64,000 bases of DNA from Labrenzia sp. R4_2 (GTDB lineage Bacteria > Pseudomonadota > Alphaproteobacteria > Rhizobiales > Stappiaceae): assembly GCF_017743865.1 (NCBI RefSeq), contig NZ_JAGHRJ010000010.1, positions 84,087 to 148,086 on the forward strand, read 5' to 3'. The position numbers were made by a program, and so were the translations under genes. Under the pieces are notes generated by a model. That model was not told the DNA's origin, searched no databases, and worked only from the letters and a program-made list of their open reading frames with translations. Each line of letters begins with the position of its first letter. Position 1 is the stretch's first letter. Shown one piece after another: positions 51,488 through 59,668 of this stretch.

Positions 51488-52375
51488 TTACACCCTTTCG
51501 ATGTCGTGACGACCGAACAGCCCGTGCGGACGGATCATGACCGTAAGAATGAGGACGGCGGCGACGATAAGTTCTCGGCTTCCGCCACCGACAAGCGGAT
51601 CGAGGAAATCAGCGCCAACGTTTTCGACGACGCCCAGGACGATGCCCGCGATCACGGCGCCAAGGATACTGTCGAGACCACCGAGAACGGCAACCGTCAG
51701 ACCTTTGAGAAGCAACAGCGACAGCGCCTGATCGACGCCCTGAATCTCGCCCCAGATAACGCCAGCGGCGACGGCAACAACGGATGCCAGCGCCCAAGAC
51801 AGGCCAACTCCGCGTTCAACCGAGATGCCGACCGACCACGAAGCCATGTAATCATCCGCGATCGCCCGCAACTTGATCCCGGTCCGGGTTCGGAAAAACA
51901 GCATGAAGGCGACAAACAAGGCGAGCGCAACACCGGCACCAACCAGATGGATGCGGCTGATGAAGATGTCGCCCAGAAACAGCGGATCATAGCTGACGCC
52001 CAATTCCATCGAACGTGACGTCCCGCCCCAGATCGCAAGCGTTGTACCCCGCAGGAAAATGTCGAGGCCGAGTGTCAGCATCAGGATCATGACAACCGGC
52101 CGACCTGCGAGACGGCGCAGAGCAACACGCTCAATGCCGAACCCAAGGCCGAACATGACAACCGCAGCCAGAGGGATGGCCAGCCACAAAGGTAAACCCA
52201 CATCGCGCGCCAGCGCCAGGACCACATAGGCCCCGACCATGGTCAACCCGCCCTGCGCCAGATTGGGCACCGAAGACGCCTTGTAAATCAGCACAAGGCC
52301 GATGGCGAATAGCGAATACAGCAGACCCGTCAAGGCTCCGTTGATCGCAAGCTCTGATAGAAAGACCCAGTCCAT
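51488..52375 (-). CDS. livH: LivH-type ABC permease
   Basis: A 295-aa permease with about eight membrane segments, start NGALTGLLYSLFAIGLVLIY, NLAQGGLTMVGAYVVLALAR and EAA-like loop RTGIKLRAIADDYMASWSVG. It directly abuts the acyl-CoA synthetase stop (1 bp apart), so importer and activating enzyme are one transcription unit. Confidence 0.92.
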   Translation of the reverse strand: MDWVFLSELAINGALTGLLYSLFAIGLVLIYKASSVPNLAQGGLTMVGAYVVLALARDVGLPLWLAIPLAAVVMFGLGFGIERVALRRLAGRPVVMILMLTLGLDIFLRGTTLAIWGGTSRSMELGVSYDPLFLGDIFISRIHLVGAGVALALFVAFMLFFRTRTGIKLRAIADDYMASWSVGISVERGVGLSWALASVVAVAAGVIWGEIQGVDQALSLLLLKGLTVAVLGGLDSILGAVIAGIVLGVVENVGADFLDPLVGGGSRELIVAAVLILTVMIRPHGLFGRHDIERV

Positions 52376-54295
52376 TTATACCTCCCTGATAGGAAGGCTT
52401 CTTTCGACCTTCCCTACTTCCCCGGTCTCGTAAGTCACCTGCGCGCTAACATGGACCTCTTTTGAACCGTCGTAGAGCGCTGCGATCACGTCGGCATAAC
52501 GTTCCTGAACGACCTTCCGCCGCAGTTTTCGGGTTCGCGTGATTTCGCCATCGTCCGGGTCGAATTCTTTCGGCAGACTGACAAAGCGTTGCAGGCGCAA
52601 CGGTTCGGTGACGGCCTTGTTGACCCGTTGGAAGGCCTCGCGAAGCAACGTCGCGACCTCTTCACGCTGAGAAAGATCGGCATATGACACATAGGGTACG
52701 CCATTCACCTCTGCCCAGTGGCCAACCGCTTCGAAATCCACGCAAACCACGGCCGTCAATTCGTCAAGCCCGGCGCCTATTACGGCCGCATCCTTAATGT
52801 AAGGGCTGAATTTCAACCGGTTTTCGATGTAGTTTGGCACATAACGCTCGCCTCCGGCTGTATGCATGACCTCGGAGACGCGCCCCAGAACAACCAAGTG
52901 TCCATCTTCCTCCAGATACCCGGCATCACCTGTATGCAGCCACCCGCCTTCAAGGGCTTCGGCGGTCGCTTCGGGTTTGTTGAAGTACCCTTCAAATACG
53001 CTGTCCGAACGCACCAGAACCTCCCCGTCCTCGGCGATGGTCACCTCGACGCCCGGCGCGGGTTTGCCAACGGTATGAAGGCGAACTTCACCCGGAGACT
53101 GAATTGCATTGATTGCGCTGTTTTCGGTTTGGCCGTAGAGTTGGCGCAATTTGATTCCCAGGGCTCGGTAGAAAACAAAGGTGTCTTCGCCGATCGCTTC
53201 ACCGCCGGTGAACGCGTTCTTGAGGCGGCTCATTCCGAACTGGTCCTTGATCGGACCGAAAACAATTGCCTCACCCAAAAGTCGACCCAAAGGCTCCAAT
53301 GCACCTCCGCTTTTGCCGTTCAGCTTGCGTGTCTCAGCTGCGACGGCACGGTCCATGAAGAATTGGTACAGCCACTTCTTGAAAGGGGTCGAATTCTCGA
53401 TACCAACCTGGATTGTCGTCAGCATCTGGTCCCAGCTTCTCGGCGCCGCCAGATAGAAGGTCGGAGCGATCTCACGCATGTCGCGCACGACTGTTTCCTG
53501 GCGCTCAGGCACATTCACGGTGAAACGCCAAAGTAGTGCCGCCGCAACGGTTATGGCGTAGTCTCCCACCCAGGCCATCGGCAAGTACGCAAGGATCTCC
53601 TCATTTTCGTCGAATGCACCCGCCGCACGCCCATTCTGAGCCGCGGCAAGAACGTTCTTCTGACTCAGCACGATCCCCTTGGGTGCGCCCGTCGTTCCGG
53701 AGGAATGCAGAAAAATAGCCGGATCTTCCGGTTTCGCACGACTAAGCAGTTCCTCACGCAGACCCGGGGCTTCGTTAAGATCGTGCTGACCAACTTCGAT
53801 CAGGTGATCCCAGGACATCAGCCCTTCGACCTCGTAGAAGCCAAGACCGCGCGCTTCATCATAAATGATGTGGGCGACGCCCTGTGCACCCGCGCCCTTC
53901 AATTCCAGGATCTTGTCAACCTGTTCCTGATCTTCCGCGATGGCCGCGACGATCTCGACTTCGCCAAGAAAGTGTCGCAGTTCCTCGAGCGTTGCGCCCG
54001 GATAAACGGGCATTGCGTAGGCACCAAGCAACGAAACAGCCAGCATGCCACCATACAACCGCGCACGGTTATCGCCCAGAACAAGCACTGCTTTGCCCGG
54101 CTTCACGCCGATTTTTTCAAGCCCAGCCGCACAGGCTAGTACCTCTTGGGCGTATTCCGCCCAGGTGGTTTCTTTCCATATCCCGCGCTCTTTTTCGCGA
54201 AGGGCGATATCCTTTCCATGGAGCGACGCGTTCTTCGCCAGAAGTGCACCAATCGTTTCGCCGCCTGAAGACCGGTTCTTCGTAAAATCAGTCAT
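52376..54295 (-). CDS. AMP-forming acyl-CoA synthetase embedded in ABC operon
   Basis: A 639-aa AMP-binding enzyme of the long-chain type: P-loop FLHSSGTTGAPKGIVLSQ, LAYLPMAWVGDY, the A5 region IKLRQLYGQTENSAINAI, the A7 Asp in GGWLHTGDAGYLEEDG, and RTRKLRRKVVQERY carrying the late Lys. All key motifs are intact, unlike the PaaK-like protein at 29195. It activates the imported acid to its CoA thioester. Lies between livH and livG (8-bp overlap with livG). Confidence 0.92.
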   Translation of the reverse strand: MTDFTKNRSSGGETIGALLAKNASLHGKDIALREKERGIWKETTWAEYAQEVLACAAGLEKIGVKPGKAVLVLGDNRARLYGGMLAVSLLGAYAMPVYPGATLEELRHFLGEVEIVAAIAEDQEQVDKILELKGAGAQGVAHIIYDEARGLGFYEVEGLMSWDHLIEVGQHDLNEAPGLREELLSRAKPEDPAIFLHSSGTTGAPKGIVLSQKNVLAAAQNGRAAGAFDENEEILAYLPMAWVGDYAITVAAALLWRFTVNVPERQETVVRDMREIAPTFYLAAPRSWDQMLTTIQVGIENSTPFKKWLYQFFMDRAVAAETRKLNGKSGGALEPLGRLLGEAIVFGPIKDQFGMSRLKNAFTGGEAIGEDTFVFYRALGIKLRQLYGQTENSAINAIQSPGEVRLHTVGKPAPGVEVTIAEDGEVLVRSDSVFEGYFNKPEATAEALEGGWLHTGDAGYLEEDGHLVVLGRVSEVMHTAGGERYVPNYIENRLKFSPYIKDAAVIGAGLDELTAVVCVDFEAVGHWAEVNGVPYVSYADLSQREEVATLLREAFQRVNKAVTEPLRLQRFVSLPKEFDPDDGEITRTRKLRRKVVQERYADVIAALYDGSKEVHVSAQVTYETGEVGKVERSLPIREV

Positions 54296-55094
54296 GCGAC
54301 CCTCCGATATATGCCTCGATGACCCGCGGGTCCTTCACAACCTCCTTGGGGATGCCGCTGGCGATCATTTCACCGTAATTCAGGGCCAGCATCCGATCAC
54401 AAATGCCGGTAATGACATCCATATGGTGTTCGATCAGAAGAACGCTGACGCCGCGTTCGGCACGGGCATCCAGAATGAAACGGGACATATACCCTTTCTC
54501 TTCCTGGTTCATGCCGGCCATCGGTTCGTCGAGAATCAGCATCTGTGGCTCGGCCACCAATGCCCGCGCCAGCTCGACCCGTTTTTTCAACCCGATCGGA
54601 AGGCCATCGACCAACTCATGCCGGATGCTCTCGAGTTGTAGAAACTCGATCACCTCCTCGACGATTCTACGGTTCTCGATTTCTTCACGCTGTGCTGCCC
54701 ACCAATAAAGAGCCGTGCGCAAAACGCCTGGGCTCATGTGGATGTGCCGCCCGAGCAGGATGTTGTCCAGAACGCTCATCCCGTTGAACAGGGCAAGATT
54801 CTGGAACGTCCGGGCGACCCCCAGCTTGGCAACCTTGTGAGGCGCTGTGCCCGTGATGTCTTTTCCCGCCAGCCGGACCTTGCCCTCGTTTGGCGGGTAA
54901 AATCCGGTAATTGCGTTCGTTAATGTTGTCTTTCCGCTGCCATTCGGACCGACAAGTCCAAAGATTTCCCCTTGCCTAATAACGAGGTCCACACCGGTGA
55001 CAGCGACGATGCCGGCGAACCGTCGTTCGATCCCGCTGCACTCCAGTATCGCCCCATCATCGACACCGATTGCTGTTTTAATCTTCGTCGTCAT
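54288..55094 (-). CDS. livG: LivG-type ABC ATPase
   Basis: A 268-aa ATPase: Walker A GLVGPNGSGKTTLTNAI, LGVARTFQNLALFNGMSVLD, and PIGLKKRVELARALVAEPQM as signature region (LPIGLKKRVE in place of LSYGQQRRLE), Walker B LILDEPMAGMNQEE and switch His in LLIEHHMDVI. Second gene of the importer operon after the SDR. Confidence 0.9.
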   Translation of the reverse strand: MTTKIKTAIGVDDGAILECSGIERRFAGIVAVTGVDLVIRQGEIFGLVGPNGSGKTTLTNAITGFYPPNEGKVRLAGKDITGTAPHKVAKLGVARTFQNLALFNGMSVLDNILLGRHIHMSPGVLRTALYWWAAQREEIENRRIVEEVIEFLQLESIRHELVDGLPIGLKKRVELARALVAEPQMLILDEPMAGMNQEEKGYMSRFILDARAERGVSVLLIEHHMDVITGICDRMLALNYGEMIASGIPKEVVKDPRVIEAYIGGSHD

Positions 55095-55131
55095 CTGGAT
55101 CTCATTGCCCCCCTAAGGTTCACGGCCATCA

Positions 55132-55986
55132 TCAGGTAATCTGGAAGTAGTCCGGTCGCCCCGTTGGCCATGGATCCCCCCACAATTGCTGTCCACCGTC
55201 GATGTTCAGAACTTCACCGGTTACAAATTTCCCTGAACTGGCCGCCATATAGACAACGCCTTCTGCGACGTCCCATTCGTCCCCGGCGTGCCGCATCGGA
55301 TTGGAGTCCTGAAAGGTCGCAGAACCCTCCGGAGGGTAGTTCCCGAAACCGTTACTTTCGCAGCAACCCGGTGCTACGCAGTTCACTCGGATATCATGCG
55401 GGGCCCACTCCACCGCAACCGACTTTGACAGGTAAATTACCCCCGCCCGGGCCGCACAGGTATGAGCGATGCCGGGCATACCTCGCCAGATATCGGCCAC
55501 GATGTTGACGATGCAGCCCGATTGATTGTTGGCAACCCAGTGGCGCGCCGTGGATTGCATCATCCACCAGGTTCCGTTCAGATTGGTGTCAATGACAGCG
55601 TTCCAGCCCTTCGGGGAAAAATCCAGCGCGGCCTGTGGAAACTGCCCCCCCGCATTGTTCACCAAAACGTCAATCGCCCCGAATTCCTGGTTCGCCTTGG
55701 CGACAAAATCTTCGACCTGCTCAGGCTCCCGGATGGTCATAGGCACAGCGAAAACTTCGCCCCCGAAACTTTCAAGGAACTCCTTGGCCAAAGCCAGTTT
55801 CTCTTCGTTGCGTCCATTGATCGCCAGATTGGCTCCAAGCCTCGCGAACAGGGTCGCAATTGCCAGCCCCAATCCGCCTCCAGCCCCGGTCACCACAACG
55901 GTTTTGCCGGTGAACAAACCGCTTGCGTAAACGGTTGTACGGTTTGACAGGTCCTCCCTCGAAGACCCGAACTGCGCCTTACTCAT
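55132..55986 (-). CDS. 2,4-dienoyl-CoA reductase-like short-chain dehydrogenase
   Basis: A 284-aa SDR: TGAGGGLGLAIATLFARLG, NNAGGQFPQAALDF, DTNLNGTWWMMQSTARHWVA and IRVNCVAPGCCES. The catalytic segment is RGMPGIAHTCAARAGVIYLS: no Tyr, and the SDR Lys position is Arg. Peroxisomal 2,4-dienoyl-CoA reductases show a related SAKAxV segment without Tyr, so this may be a reductase with altered catalysis. ATG 55986 was chosen; a TetR-type dyad lies 42 bp upstream. First gene of the 12-gene importer/ETF operon. Confidence 0.82.
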   Translation of the reverse strand: MSKAQFGSSREDLSNRTTVYASGLFTGKTVVVTGAGGGLGLAIATLFARLGANLAINGRNEEKLALAKEFLESFGGEVFAVPMTIREPEQVEDFVAKANQEFGAIDVLVNNAGGQFPQAALDFSPKGWNAVIDTNLNGTWWMMQSTARHWVANNQSGCIVNIVADIWRGMPGIAHTCAARAGVIYLSKSVAVEWAPHDIRVNCVAPGCCESNGFGNYPPEGSATFQDSNPMRHAGDEWDVAEGVVYMAASSGKFVTGEVLNIDGGQQLWGDPWPTGRPDYFQIT

Positions 55987-56027
55987 GACGCCTCCTCCCA
56001 TTCCCCATTTAGGGGTAGTTGCCAATA

Positions 56028-56045
56028 ATCTAACTCCTGTTAGAA
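56028..56045. promoter_or_regulatory. TetR-type dyad, site D
   Basis: ATCTAACTCCTGTTAGAA: right arm perfect, two mismatches in the left. It lies 42 bp upstream of the SDR that opens the importer operon. Confidence 0.6.
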
Positions 56046-56093
56046 AATTGATCAAGACAACTTTTCCCAACAGCCCCCGCCCGTTATCCCCGA

Positions 56094-57260
56094 TCAGTAA
56101 GACTTTGGAAGTCCAAGGGCTTTTTCTGCTATGAACGACAAAAGCATCTGCGGTGTCACCGGTACGATGCGGAAAAGCAGAGCCTCCCGCACTAACCGCT
56201 CAACGTGATATTCCTTGGCGTATCCGAATCCGCCAAATGTAATTTGCGCGGCTTCGGTCGCCTCGACCGCGGCGTCGGCGGCCAAAAGCTTGGCAGCGTT
56301 CGCCTCGACGCCGCAGGGTTCTCCCGCATCGTAAAGAGCAGCAGCGTGCATCACCATGAGATTGGCAGATTCCACCCGCGCCCAGGCTTTGGAGAGCGGA
56401 TGCTGAACACCCTGATTTTGGCCGATCGGGCGGTCAAATATCACACGTTCGGTTGCATAATGCGCCGCGCGCGCCAGTGCGTTGCGCGCAATACCAATGC
56501 ATTCGCCGGCCACTAGGATGCGTTCGGGATTCAACCCGTGCAAAATTTGCCTAAAGCCTTTGCCCTCCTCCCCGATCAGGTCCTCAGCCGGAATCGGTAA
56601 CCCATCGATGAAGACTTCGTTCGAATCGACAGCCTTTCGACCCATCTTTTCGATCTCGCGGACATCGACGAAATTTCGGTCGAGATCTGTATAGAACAGG
56701 CTCAGTCCCTCGGTTGGCTTCTCAACATCCTCGAGCCGCGTTGTCCGCGCTAGAATTAACATTTTGTCGGCAACCTGTGCGGTCGAGATCCATACCTTTT
56801 GACCATGCACCACATAGTGATCCCCCTTTTTCACCGCCATGGTCCTGAGCTTGGTGGTGTCGAGGCCCGTAGTCGGTTCGGTTACCGCAAAACACGCCTT
56901 CTCCCGTCCTTCGATCAGGGGCTTCAGCATACGTGCTTTCTGCTCAGCCGTTCCGAATTTCACGACCGGATTGAGCCCGAAAATGTTCATGTGGATGGCA
57001 GAAGCGGCGCTGGCGCCGCCGCCCGATTCTGCGATCGCCTGCATCATGATCGTCGCATCTGTGATCCCCAATCCCGCGCCGCCGACCGCCTCGGGCATCG
57101 CGATCCCCAGCCAACCACCTTGCGCCATGGCCAGGTGCAAATCGTGCGGAAAGCCTCCCTTGCTATCCCGTTCAAGCCAGTACTCGTCGTCGAAACGCGC
57201 GCAAATCCGCAGAATACTTTCGCGGATTTCGCTCTGTTGCTCAGACATCCTGAATGTCAT
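56094..57260 (-). CDS. Acyl-CoA dehydrogenase
   Basis: A 388-aa dehydrogenase: AMPEAVGGAGLGITDATIMM, FAVTEPTTGLDTTKLRTMAV, HGQKVWISTAQVADKMLILA, RPIGQNQGVQHPLSKAWARV and FGGFGYAKEYHVERLVREAL. The C-terminus is LFRIVPVTPQMLLSFIAEKA, without the GGTNEI motif of its relatives, which is normal for one subgroup. ATGA overlap with the CoA-transferase downstream-partner gene at 57260. Four such dehydrogenases lie in the catabolic island. Confidence 0.9.
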   Translation of the reverse strand: MTFRMSEQQSEIRESILRICARFDDEYWLERDSKGGFPHDLHLAMAQGGWLGIAMPEAVGGAGLGITDATIMMQAIAESGGGASAASAIHMNIFGLNPVVKFGTAEQKARMLKPLIEGREKACFAVTEPTTGLDTTKLRTMAVKKGDHYVVHGQKVWISTAQVADKMLILARTTRLEDVEKPTEGLSLFYTDLDRNFVDVREIEKMGRKAVDSNEVFIDGLPIPAEDLIGEEGKGFRQILHGLNPERILVAGECIGIARNALARAAHYATERVIFDRPIGQNQGVQHPLSKAWARVESANLMVMHAAALYDAGEPCGVEANAAKLLAADAAVEATEAAQITFGGFGYAKEYHVERLVREALLFRIVPVTPQMLLSFIAEKALGLPKSY

Positions 57261-58507
57261 GTCCGTTCCTCCTCAAGAGCGGTCTCAATACATCCTGTCC
57301 TCGCCAGATCTGCGATTTGTACGTCATCATAACCAAGCGCCTCCAGCACGGAGGCGGTATCCGCCCCTCTCGGGCGGCCGAGCCAGCGCAAGACACCTGG
57401 TGTAATGCTGAAATGCGGGACCGGACCGACAACATGTGTCGGGTCGCCTTCTACCGAGGCTATATCGCCCCGATGGCTAATCTGCGGATGGTCGATTATC
57501 TGCTCGACCGACAAAACGGGAGCTGCCACCGCATCGTGACGTTCGAACTCCACTTGAACCTCAGAGAAATCACGTGCCGTGATGTAGGCGTTCAGCGTGT
57601 CAAACACCTCCGTCATGTGTTTTGACATGCTGTGCAGGCTCGCAAATCTCGGATCATCGGCCAAGGAATCGCCGCCAACCGCGCGCAGGAGACGCCGCGC
57701 TGTTTCTGCACTGCCAGCCGAAACAGTGACCCATATTCCGTCGCGCGTGCGGAACATTCCGCCTGGCGCAAAATCCATTGGCTGTCGCAATCCATTGCGG
57801 ATCGGCGCGATGCCGGCACCCGTCGCCGCGGGGACATGATAATCGATCAGTCGCAAAAGCGCCTCGAAAACGGCCAGATCAACGACCTGACCGCGCACCA
57901 CACCGCGTTCCCGCGCATATAGCGCTATCATCAGCCCAAGCGCCCCCATCAACCCTGTCGTGCTGTCAGCAGCAGGAAACCCCGGGTGCATCGGCGAACC
58001 ATCGGCAAAGCCGGTCAGATGCGCCAGGCCGCTCATCGCCTCCGCCGCGCGCCCGAATGCAGGCGTATCGCGCATCGGGCCATCCTGGCCGTATCCGGAC
58101 ACTCTAAGGATCACAAGATCGGGATTCCAACCGTGCAGCACCTCGGGCCCGATCCCGGCGCGCTCCAAAACGCCAGGCCGGAAGTTTTCGACCAGGACAT
58201 CCGAGCATTCCACAAGCTTGCGGAGTACCTTCAGCCCCTCTTCGCTTTTCCAGTCGAGACCAAGGATTTGCTTGTTGCGAGCAAGTGTCTTCCACCACAC
58301 CCCCACGCCATCGATCGCCACGGGGCCCAGGTCACGCATCATGTCCGGACGTCCCGGCGTCTCCACCTTGACGACCTTCGCTCCAAAGTCGGAAAGCAGA
58401 GAAGCGGCAAGCGGTCCGGCGATAACATGCCCGAGTTCAACGATGCGGAGGTTCTCCAGTGGCCCTACCATTATTCCGACCTTTCGCTCGAGGCAGCTTC
58501 CAATCAC
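57257..58507 (-). CDS. Class III CoA-transferase (CaiB/BaiF), third copy
   Basis: A 416-aa CoA-transferase: LRIVELGHVIAGPLAASLLS, VKVETPGRPDMMRDLG, VSGYGQDGPMRDTPAFG and the Asp in PAADSTTGLMGALGL. An alternative start is ATG 58471 (MVGPLENLRIVELG, the normal family opening), which would leave a 36-bp leader. A TetR-type dyad sits right upstream (58512). First gene of a two-gene operon with the acyl-CoA dehydrogenase at 56094. Confidence 0.88.
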   Translation of the reverse strand: MIGSCLERKVGIMVGPLENLRIVELGHVIAGPLAASLLSDFGAKVVKVETPGRPDMMRDLGPVAIDGVGVWWKTLARNKQILGLDWKSEEGLKVLRKLVECSDVLVENFRPGVLERAGIGPEVLHGWNPDLVILRVSGYGQDGPMRDTPAFGRAAEAMSGLAHLTGFADGSPMHPGFPAADSTTGLMGALGLMIALYARERGVVRGQVVDLAVFEALLRLIDYHVPAATGAGIAPIRNGLRQPMDFAPGGMFRTRDGIWVTVSAGSAETARRLLRAVGGDSLADDPRFASLHSMSKHMTEVFDTLNAYITARDFSEVQVEFERHDAVAAPVLSVEQIIDHPQISHRGDIASVEGDPTHVVGPVPHFSITPGVLRWLGRPRGADTASVLEALGYDDVQIADLARTGCIETALEEERT

Positions 58508-58511
58508 CTTA

Positions 58512-58529
58512 TTCTAACATCTGTTTGAA
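58512..58529. promoter_or_regulatory. TetR-type dyad, site E
   Basis: TTCTAACATCTGTTTGAA: one mismatch in the right arm. 4 bp upstream of the longer, 40 bp of the shorter, start of the CoA-transferase gene. Confidence 0.6.
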
Positions 58530-59078
58530 TCTCAAGTCATCATCCAGCCGAACGCGAAAAATTCGTGACACAATCGCCCGTTGCGCCTCAAATAGCCTGC
58601 CAGCCGCCCTGCCGCGCGGTTCCGGTGGGCATTCAGATCAAGGTAGCCACCATGCAAGACTCAGACTGCCGCTGTGATCTCCCGTTGGGTGCAATGGCAC
58701 GACCTCTTGGCTTCGTTTCGGCAGAGCGATGTTTCCGCTTCGAGGATATTTAAGGGCGTATGAAGACGTGCGGCTCGACGGAAATGTCGTGTCGGCAAGG
58801 CTAAAAAGCTCGTCCGACGATCTGTTGGGTGACAACTCCGCTCGAAGACGATTCTCCAATCCATTCAGATCATCAATAGGTCGGATCGGCCGCGGTTACA
58901 GTTCCAAGAAAAGGCGCTGCGGCGGTTTGAACCAGAGTTGGGGCACGCCGACCCTTCGTTACACAGCCGCTGCAGCTACCGATATGAACAGACGCCTCAT
59001 CTCATCTTGGTTATCGCGCGTAAGTGAGTTTGGCAATCAGACAGAAACTGACCTTTGTGCAACTCGCCAATCAGATAA
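58530..59078. other. 549 bp without a recognised gene
   Basis: Short open frames only. One plus-strand frame after a TGA near 58830 reads LQFQEKALRRFEPELGHADP through PHLILVIARK to a stop at 59025 and looks like a protein end but matches no family I know. I see no IS ends, tRNA or terminator. It is the right flank of the catabolic island and may be decayed DNA. Confidence 0.4.
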
Positions 59079-59435
59079 CTACCTAATCCTCCGCAACACA
59101 TGAGAATCGCGGAATATCATGAACAAGACGCAGGCAATCGCGGCTTTTGTCACATCCCCGGATACGAACGGATACAGGCCGGCGGCGAGCAGCTTTTCAT
59201 CATAACCGAGGATGCTTCCCAGCCAGGCAAGTCCCGGCATGTAAATAGCAATCGAACCCGAAAAGACAGCCAGAAAGGCGCCGAACACAGGTCGAGTCCC
59301 TCTCAATCTCTTCGCAACGAAGCCGGATACAACTGCGCAAAGCAAGAACCCAATCAGATAGCCGCCAGTTGGCCCAAGAAGATAGGCTGGACCGGCGACG
59401 GCAGGCGGCGTACCCGCGAACACCGGAAGCCCGGA
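59079..59435 (-). pseudogene. bioY: bioY (biotin transporter) 3' fragment
   Basis: About 115 C-terminal residues of a BioY S-component: LPVFAGTPPAVAGPAYLLGP TGGYLIGFLL-type motif, LAWLGSILGYDEKLLAAGLY and PFVSGDVTKAAIACVL. The normal N-terminal helices are missing; beyond about 59435 the frame continues (to 59597) through IS-derived DNA, giving a nonsense N-terminus. BioY is normally about 190 aa. It lies next to a biotin-dependent carboxylase operon, which may reflect an older functional link. Confidence 0.75.
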
Positions 59436-59615
59436 TCGCAGGCCAAAGCCGGCGTCGCGAAATGGATCGCCTTCTACAATTACCAGCGGCCTCATGCTGC
59501 CCATGGCGGACAGCCGCCCGCCGTGGTCTACTTCACCCAAACCGAAACCGACCAGCAGGGGCAAAGAGTAGCTTAAATCACCTCGAAAACTGTCCAAAGG
59601 TTGGGGAGTAGCTCA
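59432..59615 (+). mobile_element. IS3-family transposase 3' end (remnant)
   Basis: The plus frame encodes the OrfB C-terminus: AKWIAFYNYQRPHAAHGGQP through YFTQTETDQQGQRVA, stop at 59576. The right terminal repeat TGTCCAAAGGTTGGGGAGTA GCTCA (59591-59615) has the usual TGTCC and CTCA ends. The rest of the element is absent; its loss or one-sided insertion truncated bioY. Confidence 0.75.
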
Positions 59616-59668
59616 ATAAGCATGCCGTTCTTCCTTTCAATAGTTTCCCATAACTATAGCGCGTACAT

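Noticed and set aside
57257..58507. Loss of the catalytic Asp in the third CoA-transferase (AFGRAAEAMSG)
   Set aside because: In this family the Asp lies in the later D-x-x-TG segment, present here as AADSTTGL.
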